Under the pieces are notes generated by a model. The model did not search any database. It was not told the origin of the DNA and saw only the letters and a program-made list of their open reading frames with translations. Of a stretch of DNA of 64,000 nt, positions 1-9,225 are shown one piece after another (within the stretch, counting starts at the first letter, position 1; each line of letters starts with the position of its first letter). This stretch comes from Roseibium sp. Sym1 (GTDB lineage Bacteria > Pseudomonadota > Alphaproteobacteria > Rhizobiales > Stappiaceae): contig NZ_CP114786.1 of the NCBI RefSeq assembly GCF_027359675.1, positions 992,001 through 1,056,000 on the forward strand, in the 5' to 3' direction. The position numbers and the translations under genes were made by a program.

Positions 1-277
1 TGTCAGCCACCGGTGTGAAAGAGGTGGTCACGACGCCGAACCCGCGCACTTCCATCCTGCCGCGGATCGCGTCCGGGACCTCGGCCAGCAACCGCCCGTC
101 CCGGTTTTCGACGTGGACATAGTCGTCACCGACGAGCAGGCCAAGATTGCCCCTGCGCCCGGCGGCATGGATAAGCTCATCCGAAAGCGAGGACTTGCCG
201 CTGCCGGCATCGCCGCGGATCAGAAGACCAACGGTTCCAAGCAACACGCAATTGGCATGAACGGCCGGCCGGGTCAC
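1..277 (-). CDS. hprK: HPr kinase/phosphorylase, 5' part (cut by window edge)
   Basis: The visible N-terminal 92 codons start with a GTG that overlaps the chvG stop codon (GTGA overlap), so the two are translationally coupled. They contain HANCVLLGT, the Walker A loop GDAGSGKSS, then LVGDDYVHVE and RGRMEVRGFGVV, all diagnostic of the short alphaproteobacterial HprK. In the family this enzyme phosphorylates and dephosphorylates HPr of the truncated nitrogen-type PTS at a serine. The gene follows chvI-chvG on the same strand, the standard rhizobial order. The C-terminal part lies outside the window. Confidence 0.93.
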   Translation of the reverse strand, partial: MTRPAVHANCVLLGTVGLLIRGDAGSGKSSLSDELIHAAGRRGNLGLLVGDDYVHVENRDGRLLAEVPDAIRGRMEVRGFGVVTTSFTPVAD

Positions 278-2091
278 TTGGCCGCCCCGACGGGCAGGTG
301 GATGGTGAAGCGCGCGCCGGCCACTTTCTCCGTGCCGTCAGCTTGCGTCTCGAGCCGGTTGGTGGCTGTGATCGTGCCGCCATGCGCCTCGATGATCTGA
401 CGGGAGATCGACAGGCCCAGACCGGAATTGTTGCCGAAGCCTTCGCCGTCCGGCCGGTCCGTGTAAAAACGTTCGAAGATACGTTCGGTGTTCTCCGCGC
501 GGATCCCCGGGCCGCTGTCGTCGACGGTGATCTTGATCGACCGGCCTTCCCGGCTGAGGTCGACCCTGACGGTGCCGTGGGGCGGCGAGAAGGAACGGGC
601 ATTGTCCAGAAGGTTGCTGATCACCTGGCCAAGGCGAATGTCATGCCCGGGCATCACGTAGGGTTTTGTCCCTTGCGCGTCGGCAACGGTCAGCTTGACA
701 TCGGCCTCCTTCGTACCCGAGCGCTGGTTGGCGGCCACGGCCATGTTGCGCAGCAATTCGGCGAGATCGATCGGTTCGGCCTGGATGCGCGCCAGTTCCG
801 CGTCGAGCCGCGACGCATCGGAAATGTCGCTGATCAGGCGATCCAGCCTTCGGACGTCGTGCTGGATCACTTCCATGAGCCGGTCCTGGGACTCCTTGGA
901 CCGCGCCAGCGGCAGGGTTTCGACCGCGCTGCGCAAGGAGGTCAGCGGGTTTTTCAGTTCATGCGCAACGTCGGCGGCGAACTGCTCGATGGCGTCGATC
1001 TTGTTGTAGAGCGCATGGGTCATTTCGCGGAACGAACGGGCCAGATGGCCGATCTCGTCCTGACGATCGGAGAAGTCCGGAATTTCCTCGCGCGAGGTCG
1101 ATCCCCGGCGAACCCGGTCGGCCGCGGCGGCCAGCCTTCTGACGGGCCCGGCAATCGCACCGGCAAGGAGGATCGACAACAGGATGGTCACCGTCGCGGC
1201 GAACAGGAAGACCCGGATAATCGCGATGCGTTCGGCGCGCACGATGGCGTCGATGTCCCCGCCCTGGGTGGAGAGCAGCAAGGACCCCAACACCGCGCGA
1301 AACCGCTGGATCGGCACGGCAACGGAGACGATCAGCTCACCGCGCTGGGAGATGCGGGTGACGCTGGCAGGCGACCCCGCCAGGGCGGCCTCCACTTCCG
1401 GATAGGCGCGGCCGTCACCACCTCCGACTTCCTGATAGACCGGCAGGTCGCCCTGGCGCAGCCAGCGCTTGGTCCATTGCCACAGGCTTCCCCAGAAGCC
1501 CTCTTCCTCCGCATTGGGCGGCGGCAGGTCGAAACGCAGGATCTGGGCACTGGTGTAAAGATGGCGGCTGTCCAGGATCAGGATGCCCTCCGGATCGTAG
1601 ATCCTGGCGCGTGTCTTGGTCGGCGAGATCAGACGGCGCAGCACAGGTCCGACACGCTCCGGATTGATCGGGAAGTCGAGGCTGTCGAGGTCTTCCTGGG
1701 TCGGGGTGATGCTCTCGCCCGCCTGCAGCTGCAGCAGGCGTTCCGGGTCAACGGTAATCGTGCCCGTATCGACGGTTGCCGACGCCGCGATCGCGCCGGC
1801 GATGATCTCGCCCTGGGTCAGCAGGCTCTGCACACGGGCATCGATCAGTCCGGCGCGGAACTGGTTGAGATAGAGAATGCCGATCACGAGGGCGAGCAGG
1901 CCGACCAGGTTGATGGCAATGATCCGGCGTGTCAGCGAGGACAGCACATAGGTGCCGAAGATCCGGCCAAGCTGGCTGAGCAGGCGGCGCCGGATGCGCT
2001 TGTTGCCGAGGCGGCGCAACCGGGAGCGCTCCGAACCGTTCTGGGGCTCGGAGGCGGCAACCTCTTCTGCGTGCTCGCTGTCAACCGCCAT
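274..2091 (-). CDS. chvG: Sensor histidine kinase ChvG (ExoS family)
   Basis: A 605-residue membrane sensor kinase. Visible in order: a basic cytoplasmic N-terminus, TM1 at about residues 56-76, a periplasmic sensing domain to about 285, TM2 at about 290-315, a HAMP linker, the HisKA motif VAHELKNPLTS with phospho-acceptor His377, and a HATPase domain with NLLDNARSFSPP, DSGPGI and GLGLSISRQI. It lies 10 bp after chvI, so the two are one operon. In Agrobacterium and Sinorhizobium the orthologue responds to acid and envelope stress and controls exopolysaccharide, motility and host-interaction genes through ChvI. The length fits the family. Confidence 0.95.
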   Translation of the reverse strand: MAVDSEHAEEVAASEPQNGSERSRLRRLGNKRIRRRLLSQLGRIFGTYVLSSLTRRIIAINLVGLLALVIGILYLNQFRAGLIDARVQSLLTQGEIIAGAIAASATVDTGTITVDPERLLQLQAGESITPTQEDLDSLDFPINPERVGPVLRRLISPTKTRARIYDPEGILILDSRHLYTSAQILRFDLPPPNAEEEGFWGSLWQWTKRWLRQGDLPVYQEVGGGDGRAYPEVEAALAGSPASVTRISQRGELIVSVAVPIQRFRAVLGSLLLSTQGGDIDAIVRAERIAIIRVFLFAATVTILLSILLAGAIAGPVRRLAAAADRVRRGSTSREEIPDFSDRQDEIGHLARSFREMTHALYNKIDAIEQFAADVAHELKNPLTSLRSAVETLPLARSKESQDRLMEVIQHDVRRLDRLISDISDASRLDAELARIQAEPIDLAELLRNMAVAANQRSGTKEADVKLTVADAQGTKPYVMPGHDIRLGQVISNLLDNARSFSPPHGTVRVDLSREGRSIKITVDDSGPGIRAENTERIFERFYTDRPDGEGFGNNSGLGLSISRQIIEAHGGTITATNRLETQADGTEKVAGARFTIHLPVGAAK

Positions 2092-2101
2092 TTACGGCGC
2101 T

Positions 2102-2800
2102 TCAGACCTCTCGGAACCGGTAACCGACACCATAAAGGGTTTCGATCATGTCGAAGTCGTCGTCAACCACCTTGAACTTCTTGCGCAGCCGCTTGATGTG
2201 GCTGTCGATGGTGCGATCGTCGACATAGACCTGGTCGTCATAGGCCGCGTCCATGAGGGCGTTCCGGCTCTTGACCACGCCGGGGCGCTGCGCGAGGGCC
2301 GAGAGGATCAGGAATTCGGTCACGGTCAGCGTCACCGGCTTGTTGTTCCAGGTGCAGGTGTGGCGTTCCTGGTCCATTACCAGCTGACCGCGCTCCAGCA
2401 GCTTGTCGGCATCGTCGCGCGGCGCCGAAGCGTCCTTTGGCTGCGCCCGGCGCAGCACGGCGCGCACGCGCTCGACCAGAAGGCGCTGGGAAAACGGTTT
2501 GCGGATGAAGTCGTCCGCACCCATTTTCAGACCGAACAATTCGTCGATTTCATCGTCCTTCGAAGTCAGGAAAATCACCGGAAGGTCGGAGCCCTGGCGC
2601 AGCCGGCGCAACAGTTCCATGCCATCCATGCGCGGCATCTTGATGTCGAAGATCGCCAGTTCCGGCGGATCGCTCTGCAAACCGTCCAGCGCCGAAGTGC
2701 CGTCCGTATAGGTCTGGACACGGTATCCTTCCGCTTCCAGGGCGATCGAGACCGAAGTCAGAATATTACGGTCGTCATCGACCAGTGCAATTGTCGGCAT
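2102..2800 (-). CDS. chvI: Response regulator ChvI (OmpR family)
   Basis: A 232-residue two-component regulator. The receiver domain (about 1-120) has the acidic pocket VDDD at 7-10, phospho-acceptor Asp52 in [10 protein letters not shown], the conserved Thr/Ser of FLTSKDD and the Lys of IRKPFS. A C-terminal winged helix ends with [14 protein letters not shown] and GVGYRF, typical of OmpR/PhoB. It is the first gene of chvI-chvG-hprK and is divergent from pckA. In Agrobacterium pckA expression depends on ChvI, so the shared 571-bp intergenic region is a plausible site of action here too (inference). Confidence 0.95.
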   Translation of the reverse strand: MPTIALVDDDRNILTSVSIALEAEGYRVQTYTDGTSALDGLQSDPPELAIFDIKMPRMDGMELLRRLRQGSDLPVIFLTSKDDEIDELFGLKMGADDFIRKPFSQRLLVERVRAVLRRAQPKDASAPRDDADKLLERGQLVMDQERHTCTWNNKPVTLTVTEFLILSALAQRPGVVKSRNALMDAAYDDQVYVDDRTIDSHIKRLRKKFKVVDDDFDMIETLYGVGYRFREV

Positions 2801-3371
2801 GCTTTGTTTTCCATTTCCGGCTACGCACGAACGGCGCGCTTCGGTTTTTCAGCATTAATGTAACACACTGCCTTTGGCCTTCTAAATGCGCATAAATTAA
2901 GGCAAACAGCCCGTTCAGACACTTGCGGTGCGCAAAGACCTTCCAGTCGGCAGCATTGATGGGGATCTGCGTGGCCAATTTCAAGAGATCATCTGGGGTC
3001 GGGCCGGGGTCGGGCCCCATTCGTCTGGATGAAACGCTGAAAGGCCTGTCCCTGGCGGCGCCGTTTGTTTCGCCGACAAAAGGGGTCCTCGTTGTGAGTC
3101 CCTTTCGCATGCGCGAAATAAATGCGTTTTCTTTCGCTTGATCCGACAGAGCGAACATTCCGAAGGTTTCGGTTTTTAGTTTGGTTTCCAAATTAATCAT
3201 CGAGAATTTAATGAAGATTTTTAATCGATTAAACAAAGACATGGCACCTTTGGTAGTCTTGCTGCCCCATGGTCATTCCACTACGTTCGCAGCCCTTATC
3301 GCCGGATTCAGCCTTTCTTAACTTTCTCCGGCGGCAACGGACCATGCCCACATCACAAGGACTGCGGGAAA
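2801..3371. promoter_or_regulatory. Divergent chvI / pckA intergenic region
   Basis: This 571-bp space separates two divergent genes, so it must hold both promoters. It turns from GC-rich in the middle to AT-rich near 3170-3240, where a perfect 14-bp palindrome TTTAATCGATTAAA sits at 3220-3233, about 140 bp before the pckA start. Short reading frames exist on both strands but have no recognisable product. The palindrome is a candidate operator only; nothing in it identifies the binding protein. Confidence 0.4.
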
Positions 3372-4982
3372 ATGCAAGAAGTAGGTGTCAGGAATTCCTC
3401 CATTGGCTGCGAACCCTTCGGCTTCAAGGGCCTGAAGGCGCTCTATTGGAACCAGAACGAGCCTGCGCTGTACGAGTATTCCCTCTCCCGCGGCGAAACC
3501 CAGCTGGCAGCAGGCGGTGCGCTGGTCGCGGAGACCGGCGTCCACACGGGCCGCTCCCCGAAGGACAAGTTCGTGGTCCTCGACGACGAGACCCGGGACA
3601 GCGTCTGGTGGGACAACAACGCCCAGATGCAGAAGGACAAGTTCGACCTTCTTCTGGCCGATTTCCTCGCCCACACGGAAGGCATGGAGCTTTTCGCCCA
3701 GGACCTTTACGGCGGCGCCGACACGACACATCGGCTTCCGGTCCGGGTCTACACCGAGTATGCATGGCATTCCCTGTTCATCCGCAACCTTCTTCTGCGG
3801 CCGGAGTTGAGCGAACTCGACAGCTTCGCACCGGACATGACCATCATCGACCTGCCCAGCTTCAAGGCGGACCCGGAAAGGCATGGGTGCCGGACGGAAA
3901 CCGTGATTGCAGTCGACCTGACGCGCAAGATCGTTCTCATCGGCGGCACCTCCTATGCCGGCGAGATGAAGAAATCCGTCTTCACCATGCTGAACCATCT
4001 GCTCCCGGCCAAGGGCGTGATGTCCATGCATTGCTCCGCGAATGTCGGCGACGACGGCGACACCGCCGTCTTCTTCGGTCTGTCCGGCACGGGCAAGACC
4101 ACGCTGTCCGCCGACCCGGCACGCACCCTGGTCGGTGACGACGAGCATGGCTGGAGCGAAAGCGGCGTATTCAATTTCGAAGGTGGCTGCTACGCAAAGA
4201 CAATCAAGCTCTCCGCGGAAGCGGAGCCGGAGATCTTTTCGACGACCCAGCGCTTCGGAACCGTTCTGGAAAACGTCGTCCTGGACGACGCCCGCGTTCC
4301 GGATTTCGATGACGGCACCAAGACCGAGAACACCCGTGCCGCCTATCCGATCCACTTCATTTCCAATGCCAGCGCCACCGGCTGCGCGCCGATGCCGAAG
4401 ACGATCATCATGCTGACCGCCGACGCGTTCGGCGTGATGCCGCCGATCGCCCGGCTGACCCCGGCGCAGGCAATGTATCACTTCCTGTCCGGCTACACCG
4501 CCAAGGTGGCCGGCACGGAAAAAGGCGTCACCGAGCCGCAGGCGACCTTCTCGACCTGTTTCGGCGCGCCGTTCCTGCCGAGGCACCCGTCCGAATACGG
4601 CAACCTGCTGAAGGACCTGATCGCCAAGCACAATGTCGACTGCTGGCTGGTCAACACCGGCTGGACCGGCGGCGCCTACGGCACCGGCAACCGCATGCCG
4701 ATCAAGGCCACCCGCACGCTGCTCACCGCGGCGCTGACCGGAAGCCTGAAGGATGCCGACTTCCGCACGGACTCCAATTTCGGCTTCGAGGTCCCGGTCT
4801 CGGTCGAAGGTGTCGACACCGGGATCCTGACCCCGCGCGACACGTGGGCGGACAAGGATGCCTATGACGTTCAGGCCGCCAAGCTGGTGGACATGTTCGT
4901 CAGCAATTTCGAAGCCTTCGAGGACCATGTCGACGTCGCCGTGAAAAGCGCCGCACCGTCCTGCCGGATGGCCGCCGAATAA
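3372..4982 (+). CDS. pckA: Phosphoenolpyruvate carboxykinase (ATP)
   Basis: A 536-residue cytosolic enzyme converting oxaloacetate and ATP to PEP, CO2 and ADP, the entry step of gluconeogenesis from TCA intermediates. Visible landmarks: the phosphate-binding loop [11 protein letters not shown] near residue 235, the metal-binding VGDDEHGW just after it, the substrate region [12 protein letters not shown], and the C-terminal ATP-site segment [12 protein letters not shown]. Length and order match the ATP-dependent family. The start ATG follows a purine-rich GCGGGAAA. It faces chvI and ends at a strong hairpin terminator. The location next to chvI-chvG is conserved in rhizobia. Confidence 0.97.
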   Translation: MQEVGVRNSSIGCEPFGFKGLKALYWNQNEPALYEYSLSRGETQLAAGGALVAETGVHTGRSPKDKFVVLDDETRDSVWWDNNAQMQKDKFDLLLADFLAHTEGMELFAQDLYGGADTTHRLPVRVYTEYAWHSLFIRNLLLRPELSELDSFAPDMTIIDLPSFKADPERHGCRTETVIAVDLTRKIVLIGGTSYAGEMKKSVFTMLNHLLPAKGVMSMHCSANVGDDGDTAVFFGLSGTGKTTLSADPARTLVGDDEHGWSESGVFNFEGGCYAKTIKLSAEAEPEIFSTTQRFGTVLENVVLDDARVPDFDDGTKTENTRAAYPIHFISNASATGCAPMPKTIIMLTADAFGVMPPIARLTPAQAMYHFLSGYTAKVAGTEKGVTEPQATFSTCFGAPFLPRHPSEYGNLLKDLIAKHNVDCWLVNTGWTGGAYGTGNRMPIKATRTLLTAALTGSLKDADFRTDSNFGFEVPVSVEGVDTGILTPRDTWADKDAYDVQAAKLVDMFVSNFEAFEDHVDVAVKSAAPSCRMAAE

Positions 4983-5012
4983 AAGCCCGATAACATCCCA
5001 CACAGACTTCAG

Positions 5013-5047
5013 CGGCATCTGCACCAGGCAGATGCCGTTTCTTTTTC
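5013..5047 (+). terminator. Rho-independent terminator of pckA
   Basis: A perfect 10-bp stem CGGCATCTGC / GCAGATGCCG with loop ACCAG is followed by the T-rich run TTTCTTTTTC, 30 bp after the pckA stop codon. Confidence 0.93.
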
Positions 5048-5120
5048 AGTTCTCTTTCATCCTCCGCGGAAAGACTTATATTGAACGCCTGAGTTGAGGG
5101 CTTGAGCTGAGGGGATGCAC

Positions 5121-5456
5121 ATGCCTGCCACCGAAACGTCTTCCATCGCCGATGTTCTGAAAACCGCCGAGGACTGGCGCGGCTCCGGCCGTGCGGTTGC
5201 TCTGGCGACCGTGATCGAAACCTGGGGCTCCGCGCCGCGCCCGGTCGGATCGCATCTGGTGATTGATGCCGACGGCAATTTCGAGGGGTCCGTTTCGGGC
5301 GGCTGCGTCGAAGGTGCCGTTGTCGCCGAAGCCGTCGATGTCATTGACACCGGGAAACCCGCCACGCTGGAGTTCGGCGTCGCCGACGAGACCGCGTGGC
5401 AGGTGGGCCTGTCCTGCGGCGGCCGCATCCGCGTCTACGTCGAACCCGTCACCTGA
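5121..5456 (+). CDS. XdhC-family protein, N-terminal (CoxI-type) domain only
   Basis: A 111-residue protein matching only the first domain of XdhC/CoxI, with VALATVIETWGSAPRPVGS, the GSVSGGCVEG signature and LSCGGRIRV. XdhC proteins bind molybdenum cofactor and help insert its sulfurated form into xanthine-dehydrogenase-type enzymes. The ATG at 5121 is chosen because AGGGG (5110-5114) is 6 nt upstream; the earlier in-frame ATG at 5115 abuts it. The NAD-fold second domain is a separate gene at 6103, with a LysE-type exporter between. No molybdo-hydroxylase lies in the window. Confidence 0.88.
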   Translation: MPATETSSIADVLKTAEDWRGSGRAVALATVIETWGSAPRPVGSHLVIDADGNFEGSVSGGCVEGAVVAEAVDVIDTGKPATLEFGVADETAWQVGLSCGGRIRVYVEPVT

Positions 5457-5472
5457 TCCGGACCGAGCCAAA

Positions 5473-6099
5473 ATGACGACAGAGACCTTCCTCGCCTTTC
5501 TCGCCGCGACAGCCCTGTTCGCCTACATGCCGGGCCCCGCGCTGCTTTACACCGCCGCGCAGACCATAGCGCGCGGCCGGCGCGCCGGTTTCATGGCCGC
5601 AGCGGGCATTCACCTGGGCTGCTATGTCCATGTACTGGCGGCCGCTTTCGGCCTTTCGGCGCTGTTTTCCGTGGTTCCGACGCTCTATTTCGCACTCAAG
5701 CTGGTCGGCGGCGCCTACCTGGTCTTTCTCGGCGTGCAGATGATCCGGACCCGCGTTGCCGCCGGTCCCGCGCCGGACCTGCCGCAGAAGTCCACGCGCA
5801 GGGCGTTTATGGACAGCGTCCTGGTCGAGGTGCTCAATCCGAAAGTGGCGATCTTCTTCATTGCCTTCCTGCCGCAATTCGTCAGCCCGGAGGCGGGCCT
5901 GCCGATCTGGGCGCAGTTCCTGGTCCTCGGCACGATCGTCAATTGTGCCTTCACCTCGGCGGATCTCGTGACCGTGCTGTTTGCAACGGAAGTCAAGAAG
6001 CGGCTGACACGTGCCACGCGTTTCCAGGATCTGACCCGCTGGCTCGGCGGTTCCCTGCTGGTCGGGCTTGGCCTGAAACTCGCAACGGACCGCGCCTGA
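5473..6099 (+). CDS. LysE/RhtB-family amino-acid exporter
   Basis: A 208-residue inner-membrane protein with about six hydrophobic segments and family landmarks: N-terminal AYMPGPALLYTAAQTIARGRR, KLVGGAYLVFLG around residue 75, and VEVLNPKVAIFFIAFLPQFV near the centre. The family exports amino acids and derivatives. Its ATG lies 16 bp after the upstream XdhC-domain gene and its stop 3 bp before the second XdhC gene, so it is embedded in the cofactor operon. The substrate cannot be told from sequence. An unrelated-position paralogue is at 35382. Confidence 0.9.
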   Translation: MTTETFLAFLAATALFAYMPGPALLYTAAQTIARGRRAGFMAAAGIHLGCYVHVLAAAFGLSALFSVVPTLYFALKLVGGAYLVFLGVQMIRTRVAAGPAPDLPQKSTRRAFMDSVLVEVLNPKVAIFFIAFLPQFVSPEAGLPIWAQFLVLGTIVNCAFTSADLVTVLFATEVKKRLTRATRFQDLTRWLGGSLLVGLGLKLATDRA

Positions 6100-6102
6100 G
6101 CC

Positions 6103-6798
6103 ATGGACCTCGCCCTTCTGAAAGCCCTGAATGCCGACCGCGCCGAGCGTCGTGCGGCCATCCTGGTGACCGAGATGCCGGACGGGCCGCAGCGGCTGAT
6201 CCGCAAGACCGACGATTATTCCGCCGATCCCCTTTCAGGAGAACTCGAAAAACGGTTCCGCTCCGGCAAGTCCGGCATGGTGTCTCTCGATACCGGCGAA
6301 GCGTTCCTGAACGTTTCCCTGCCCGCGCCACGCCTTGTCATCATCGGCGCCGTGCATATCAGCCAGGCGCTTGTGCCCATGGCAGAGATCGCCGGCCTGG
6401 ACGTCACCGTGATCGATCCGCGCACGGCCTTTGCCACCGAAGACCGGTTTCCGGGCGGCTCACTCAAGGCGGACTGGCCGCAGGATGTCCTGAAAGAGGC
6501 TCCGCTGGACGCCTTCACCGCCGTCGCGGCGGTGACGCATGATCCGAAAATCGACGACTATCCGCTTATAGAGGCCCTGAAAACCGGCTGCTTCTATGTC
6601 GGTGCGCTCGGCAGCCGCAAGACCCATGGCAAGCGGCTGGAACGCTTTGCCGAAGCCGGTCTTGACCCGGCCCTGTTCGAGCGGATCGACGCCCCCATCG
6701 GCCTGGATATCGGCGCCGCTTCCCCGGAAGAAATCGCCGTCGCGGTGCTTGGTGCCGTGATTGCCGCCTTGCGCAAGGCCCCGGGAGCGGGGGGATGA
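6103..6798 (+). CDS. XdhC-family protein, C-terminal Rossmann domain
   Basis: A 231-residue protein with a short N-terminal region and then the XdhC C-terminal NAD(P)-fold: PRLVIIGAVHISQAL, VTVIDPRTAFATEDRF, FTAVAAVTHDPKIDDYPL, VGALGSRKTHGKR and the closing IGLDIGAASPEEIAVAV. It is the partner of the CoxI-type domain gene at 5121. Together they should equal one full XdhC, the molybdenum-cofactor sulfuration and insertion chaperone. It starts 3 bp after the exporter gene and its last 4 bases overlap the start of the MoeA/MobA-like gene, indicating translational coupling. Confidence 0.9.
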   Translation: MDLALLKALNADRAERRAAILVTEMPDGPQRLIRKTDDYSADPLSGELEKRFRSGKSGMVSLDTGEAFLNVSLPAPRLVIIGAVHISQALVPMAEIAGLDVTVIDPRTAFATEDRFPGGSLKADWPQDVLKEAPLDAFTAVAAVTHDPKIDDYPLIEALKTGCFYVGALGSRKTHGKRLERFAEAGLDPALFERIDAPIGLDIGAASPEEIAVAVLGAVIAALRKAPGAGG

Positions 6799-8411
6799 AG
6801 TTCGGCGCCTGTCCGACGACGGAAGCGGCCGGCTGCATTCTGGCGCACAAGACCAGATTGCCCGGGCGCGTCCTGAAGAAGGGACACGTGCTCAAGGACG
6901 GCGACTGCGCGGACCTGACGGCCCTTGGAATTGACAGTCTTGTTGTGGCCCGGCTCGATCCGGACGATGTCGGTGAGGATGCGGCAGCAAGCCGTCTGGC
7001 CCTGTCGGCCATGGGCCCCGGCCTTGGGCACGACGAGGCCTTTACCGGACGCATGAACCTTTACGCGGACGATGACGGCGTCCTGGTCGTCGACGCTGAG
7101 GCCGTCACCACCGCCAACCGCATCGACCCGTCGATCACATTTGCCACGCTGCCCAATTTCAAAAAGGTCGCGGCCGGCCGCATGGTGGCGACGGCCAAGA
7201 TCATTTCCTTCGCCCTCGCCGGAGACCTTGTCGACAAGGCCGAGGCCGCCCTGAAGCAGGCCGTTCGGGTCGCGGCCTTTTCGCCGCGCAAGGTCGGCCT
7301 GGTCGCGACCACGCTGCCGCACCTGAAACCGGCCACCATGGACAAGACCCGACGGGTGCTGGAAGACCGGTTGCGGCCGTCGGGCAGCACGCTGCTGGCG
7401 GAGCGGCGCGTGGCACACGATGCGGCTGCCGTCGCCGCGGCAATGGCGGAGCTTGTGGGCGAGGGCGCCGATTTCCTGATCCTGTTCGGTGCATCTGCGG
7501 TGGTCGACCGGCAGGACGTGCTGCCGGCGGCGCTGGATCTCGCTGGGGGCCAGGTGCACCATCTCGGGATGCCGGTCGACCCGGGCAACCTCCTGATGCT
7601 CGGCGATCTCGCGGGTGTGCCGACGCTCGGGGCGCCGGGCTGTGCCCGCAGCCCGCGGGAAAACGGGTTCGACTGGGTTCTTGACCGCCTTCTGGCCGGA
7701 CTTGACGTCACCCCGGACCATATTACGGCCATGGGCGTCGGAGGTTTGCTGATGGAAATCGGAACGCGGCCACAGCCGCGCGAAACCCGGCGCCAGGGGA
7801 CCTCCTCGAAGATCGCCGCGCTCATTCTCGGGGCCGGCAGGTCCTCGCGCATGGGCGGTCCGAACAAGCTCCTTGCCACGCTTGACGGCAAAAGCCTGAT
7901 CCGGCATGTCGCGGAGGCCGCCTGTGCCGCGGACCTCTCCGAAATCGTTCTGGTCACGGGCCACCTTGGCGAGGACGTCTGTGCACAGGTCTCCGACCTG
8001 GACATCGCTCTGGTCGACAATCCGGATTTCGCCGACGGCATGGCCGGATCGATCCGCGCCGGCATGAACGCGCTGTCTTCCGATACGGACGCCGTGATCA
8101 TTCTCCTAGGCGACATGCCCCGGATTGACGCGGCCGTGCTCGGCAAGCTGATCACCGCCTATCGCGGCAACGAGACCAGCCTGATCGTGACGGCAACCGC
8201 GGACGGCAAGCGCGGCAACCCGGTTCTTTGGGACCGGCACTTTTTCGACGCCCTGAAAAACCTGAGCGGCGATGTCGGCGCGCGTCATATTATTGCGGAA
8301 AATCCCGGTTTCGTGACAGAAGTTGAAATCGGCCCTGTGGCAAGGCTCGATCTGGACACACCGGAAGCACTCAAGGCTGCAGGCGGCAAATTGCCCACTT
8401 CGTCAACGTAA
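6795..8411 (+). CDS. MoeA-like molybdopterin-binding / MobA-like nucleotidyltransferase fusion
   Basis: A 538-residue two-domain protein. Residues 1 to about 330 resemble a molybdopterin-binding domain (start GACPTTEAAGCILAHKTRLPG; later LILFGASAVVDRQDVLPAAL). Residues about 340-538 are a MobA/MocA-type NTP transferase with the nucleotide loop LILGAGRSSRMGGPNKLL, then VTGHLGEDV, the active-site LLGDMPRID and GDVGARHII. The family predicts transfer of CMP (or GMP) to molybdopterin, giving the dinucleotide cofactor of xanthine-dehydrogenase-type enzymes. It overlaps the XdhC gene by 4 bp and is the last gene of the operon. Which nucleotide it uses is not certain. Confidence 0.87.
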   Translation: MKFGACPTTEAAGCILAHKTRLPGRVLKKGHVLKDGDCADLTALGIDSLVVARLDPDDVGEDAAASRLALSAMGPGLGHDEAFTGRMNLYADDDGVLVVDAEAVTTANRIDPSITFATLPNFKKVAAGRMVATAKIISFALAGDLVDKAEAALKQAVRVAAFSPRKVGLVATTLPHLKPATMDKTRRVLEDRLRPSGSTLLAERRVAHDAAAVAAAMAELVGEGADFLILFGASAVVDRQDVLPAALDLAGGQVHHLGMPVDPGNLLMLGDLAGVPTLGAPGCARSPRENGFDWVLDRLLAGLDVTPDHITAMGVGGLLMEIGTRPQPRETRRQGTSSKIAALILGAGRSSRMGGPNKLLATLDGKSLIRHVAEAACAADLSEIVLVTGHLGEDVCAQVSDLDIALVDNPDFADGMAGSIRAGMNALSSDTDAVIILLGDMPRIDAAVLGKLITAYRGNETSLIVTATADGKRGNPVLWDRHFFDALKNLSGDVGARHIIAENPGFVTEVEIGPVARLDLDTPEALKAAGGKLPTSST

Positions 8412-8696
8412 CCAATTGACTCTCAAAGGTTAGCCCGCCAGACGGCTTGCACGATAACTTTGCATTAACTCGATATGCGTCCAGTGCAGGCCGGAAATGC
8501 CAGCTATTCTATTGCATTTTTGTGACATGCCGCTTATGTAATGCCTGCGCTTGCTGCAGAGCACCCTTAGGGTGGACAACGGATGACGTCCCGGGCGCCG
8601 CTTACATCCGATTTTGACAAAAGCTGTTCGGATCCTCTCCTCCCGAGGATGCTCGAGCGCTTTTGCCGCTTGGTTAGAAGAATAAAGGAAATGATC

Positions 8697-8903
8697 ATGG
8701 CTGACTTGTCTCTTCCGCGTCCGGGCTGCTGCAAATGGGCAGAAGGTGATGCGGGCAACTACATCTTCCCGTGCAACACCCGCGTCGAACCGGGCGTGTC
8801 CTACTGCACCGATCATAGCGCCATCGTCTACATTCCGCCGGAAGAGCGCCGTCGCAACCGTTCCGGTGGCGGCATGAGCCTGTCCTTCCGCCGCGCGGCA
8901 TAA
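8697..8903 (+). CDS. 68-residue protein resembling the GcrA C-terminal (sigma-interacting) domain
   Basis: The ATG at 8697 is chosen because AAGGA (8685-8689) lies 7 nt upstream; the in-frame ATG at 8691 is too close. The protein has a Cys/His pattern CCKWAEGD...FPC...SYCTDH followed by AIVYIPPEERRRNR. This resembles the C-terminal segment of the cell-cycle regulator GcrA (C-x-W-P-x-GD...F-x-C...YC-x2-H), which in Caulobacter contacts sigma-70. The DNA-binding N-terminal domain of GcrA is absent, so this would be a standalone tail domain, probably zinc-binding. The resemblance is from memory of the motif; function is inferred. Its likely terminator at 9226 lies beyond an intervening repeat element. 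Confidence 0.72.
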   Translation: MADLSLPRPGCCKWAEGDAGNYIFPCNTRVEPGVSYCTDHSAIVYIPPEERRRNRSGGGMSLSFRRAA

Positions 8904-8919
8904 AGATTTCAAGCTGCTA

Positions 8920-9185
8920 TGGGTCAGGACCCACTAATTTGGATGAAATGGTAGGAATGAATTTGATCGGATACGAGGCGCAAAGTTGCTGGAAACCGTC
9001 CGGTTTCCAAAACTTTGCAACGACGTTGCCGGGCAAATTCACCCTATCCCGGAGGGACGCAAAAACGGCTTCGATCTGCTTCGTCAAACCGCTCCACCGG
9101 GCAGGAAGCCCGCTTGTCGCGCTTTTCCGTGCAGCTCATTGCCGTTTTCTGCGCCATTCCAACCAAATTAATGAGTCCTGACCCA
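8920..9185. repeat. Intergenic inverted-repeat element, copy 1 (266 bp)
   Basis: Bounded by 23-bp inverted repeats (8920-8942 and 9163-9185) matching at 21 of 23 positions. Inside, 8978-9020 forms a hairpin (GGAAACC/GGTTTCC plus GCAAAGTT/AACTTTGC), and a second longer hairpin is possible (GCAAAAACGGC with GCCGTTTTCTGC). It has no convincing gene and sits between the miniprotein gene and its terminator. It is homologous to the element at 22873-23136 in reverse orientation. Confidence 0.88.
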
Positions 9186-9225
9186 GGAACAAAAGCAGTT
9201 CCTCGCGGTCAGTCCGCGTACCTTC

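Noticed and set aside
2775..3242. Open frames on both strands in the chvI/pckA gap (72-155 codons)
   Set aside because: No recognisable motifs; the minus-strand frame overlaps the chvI start and the region is needed for two promoters.
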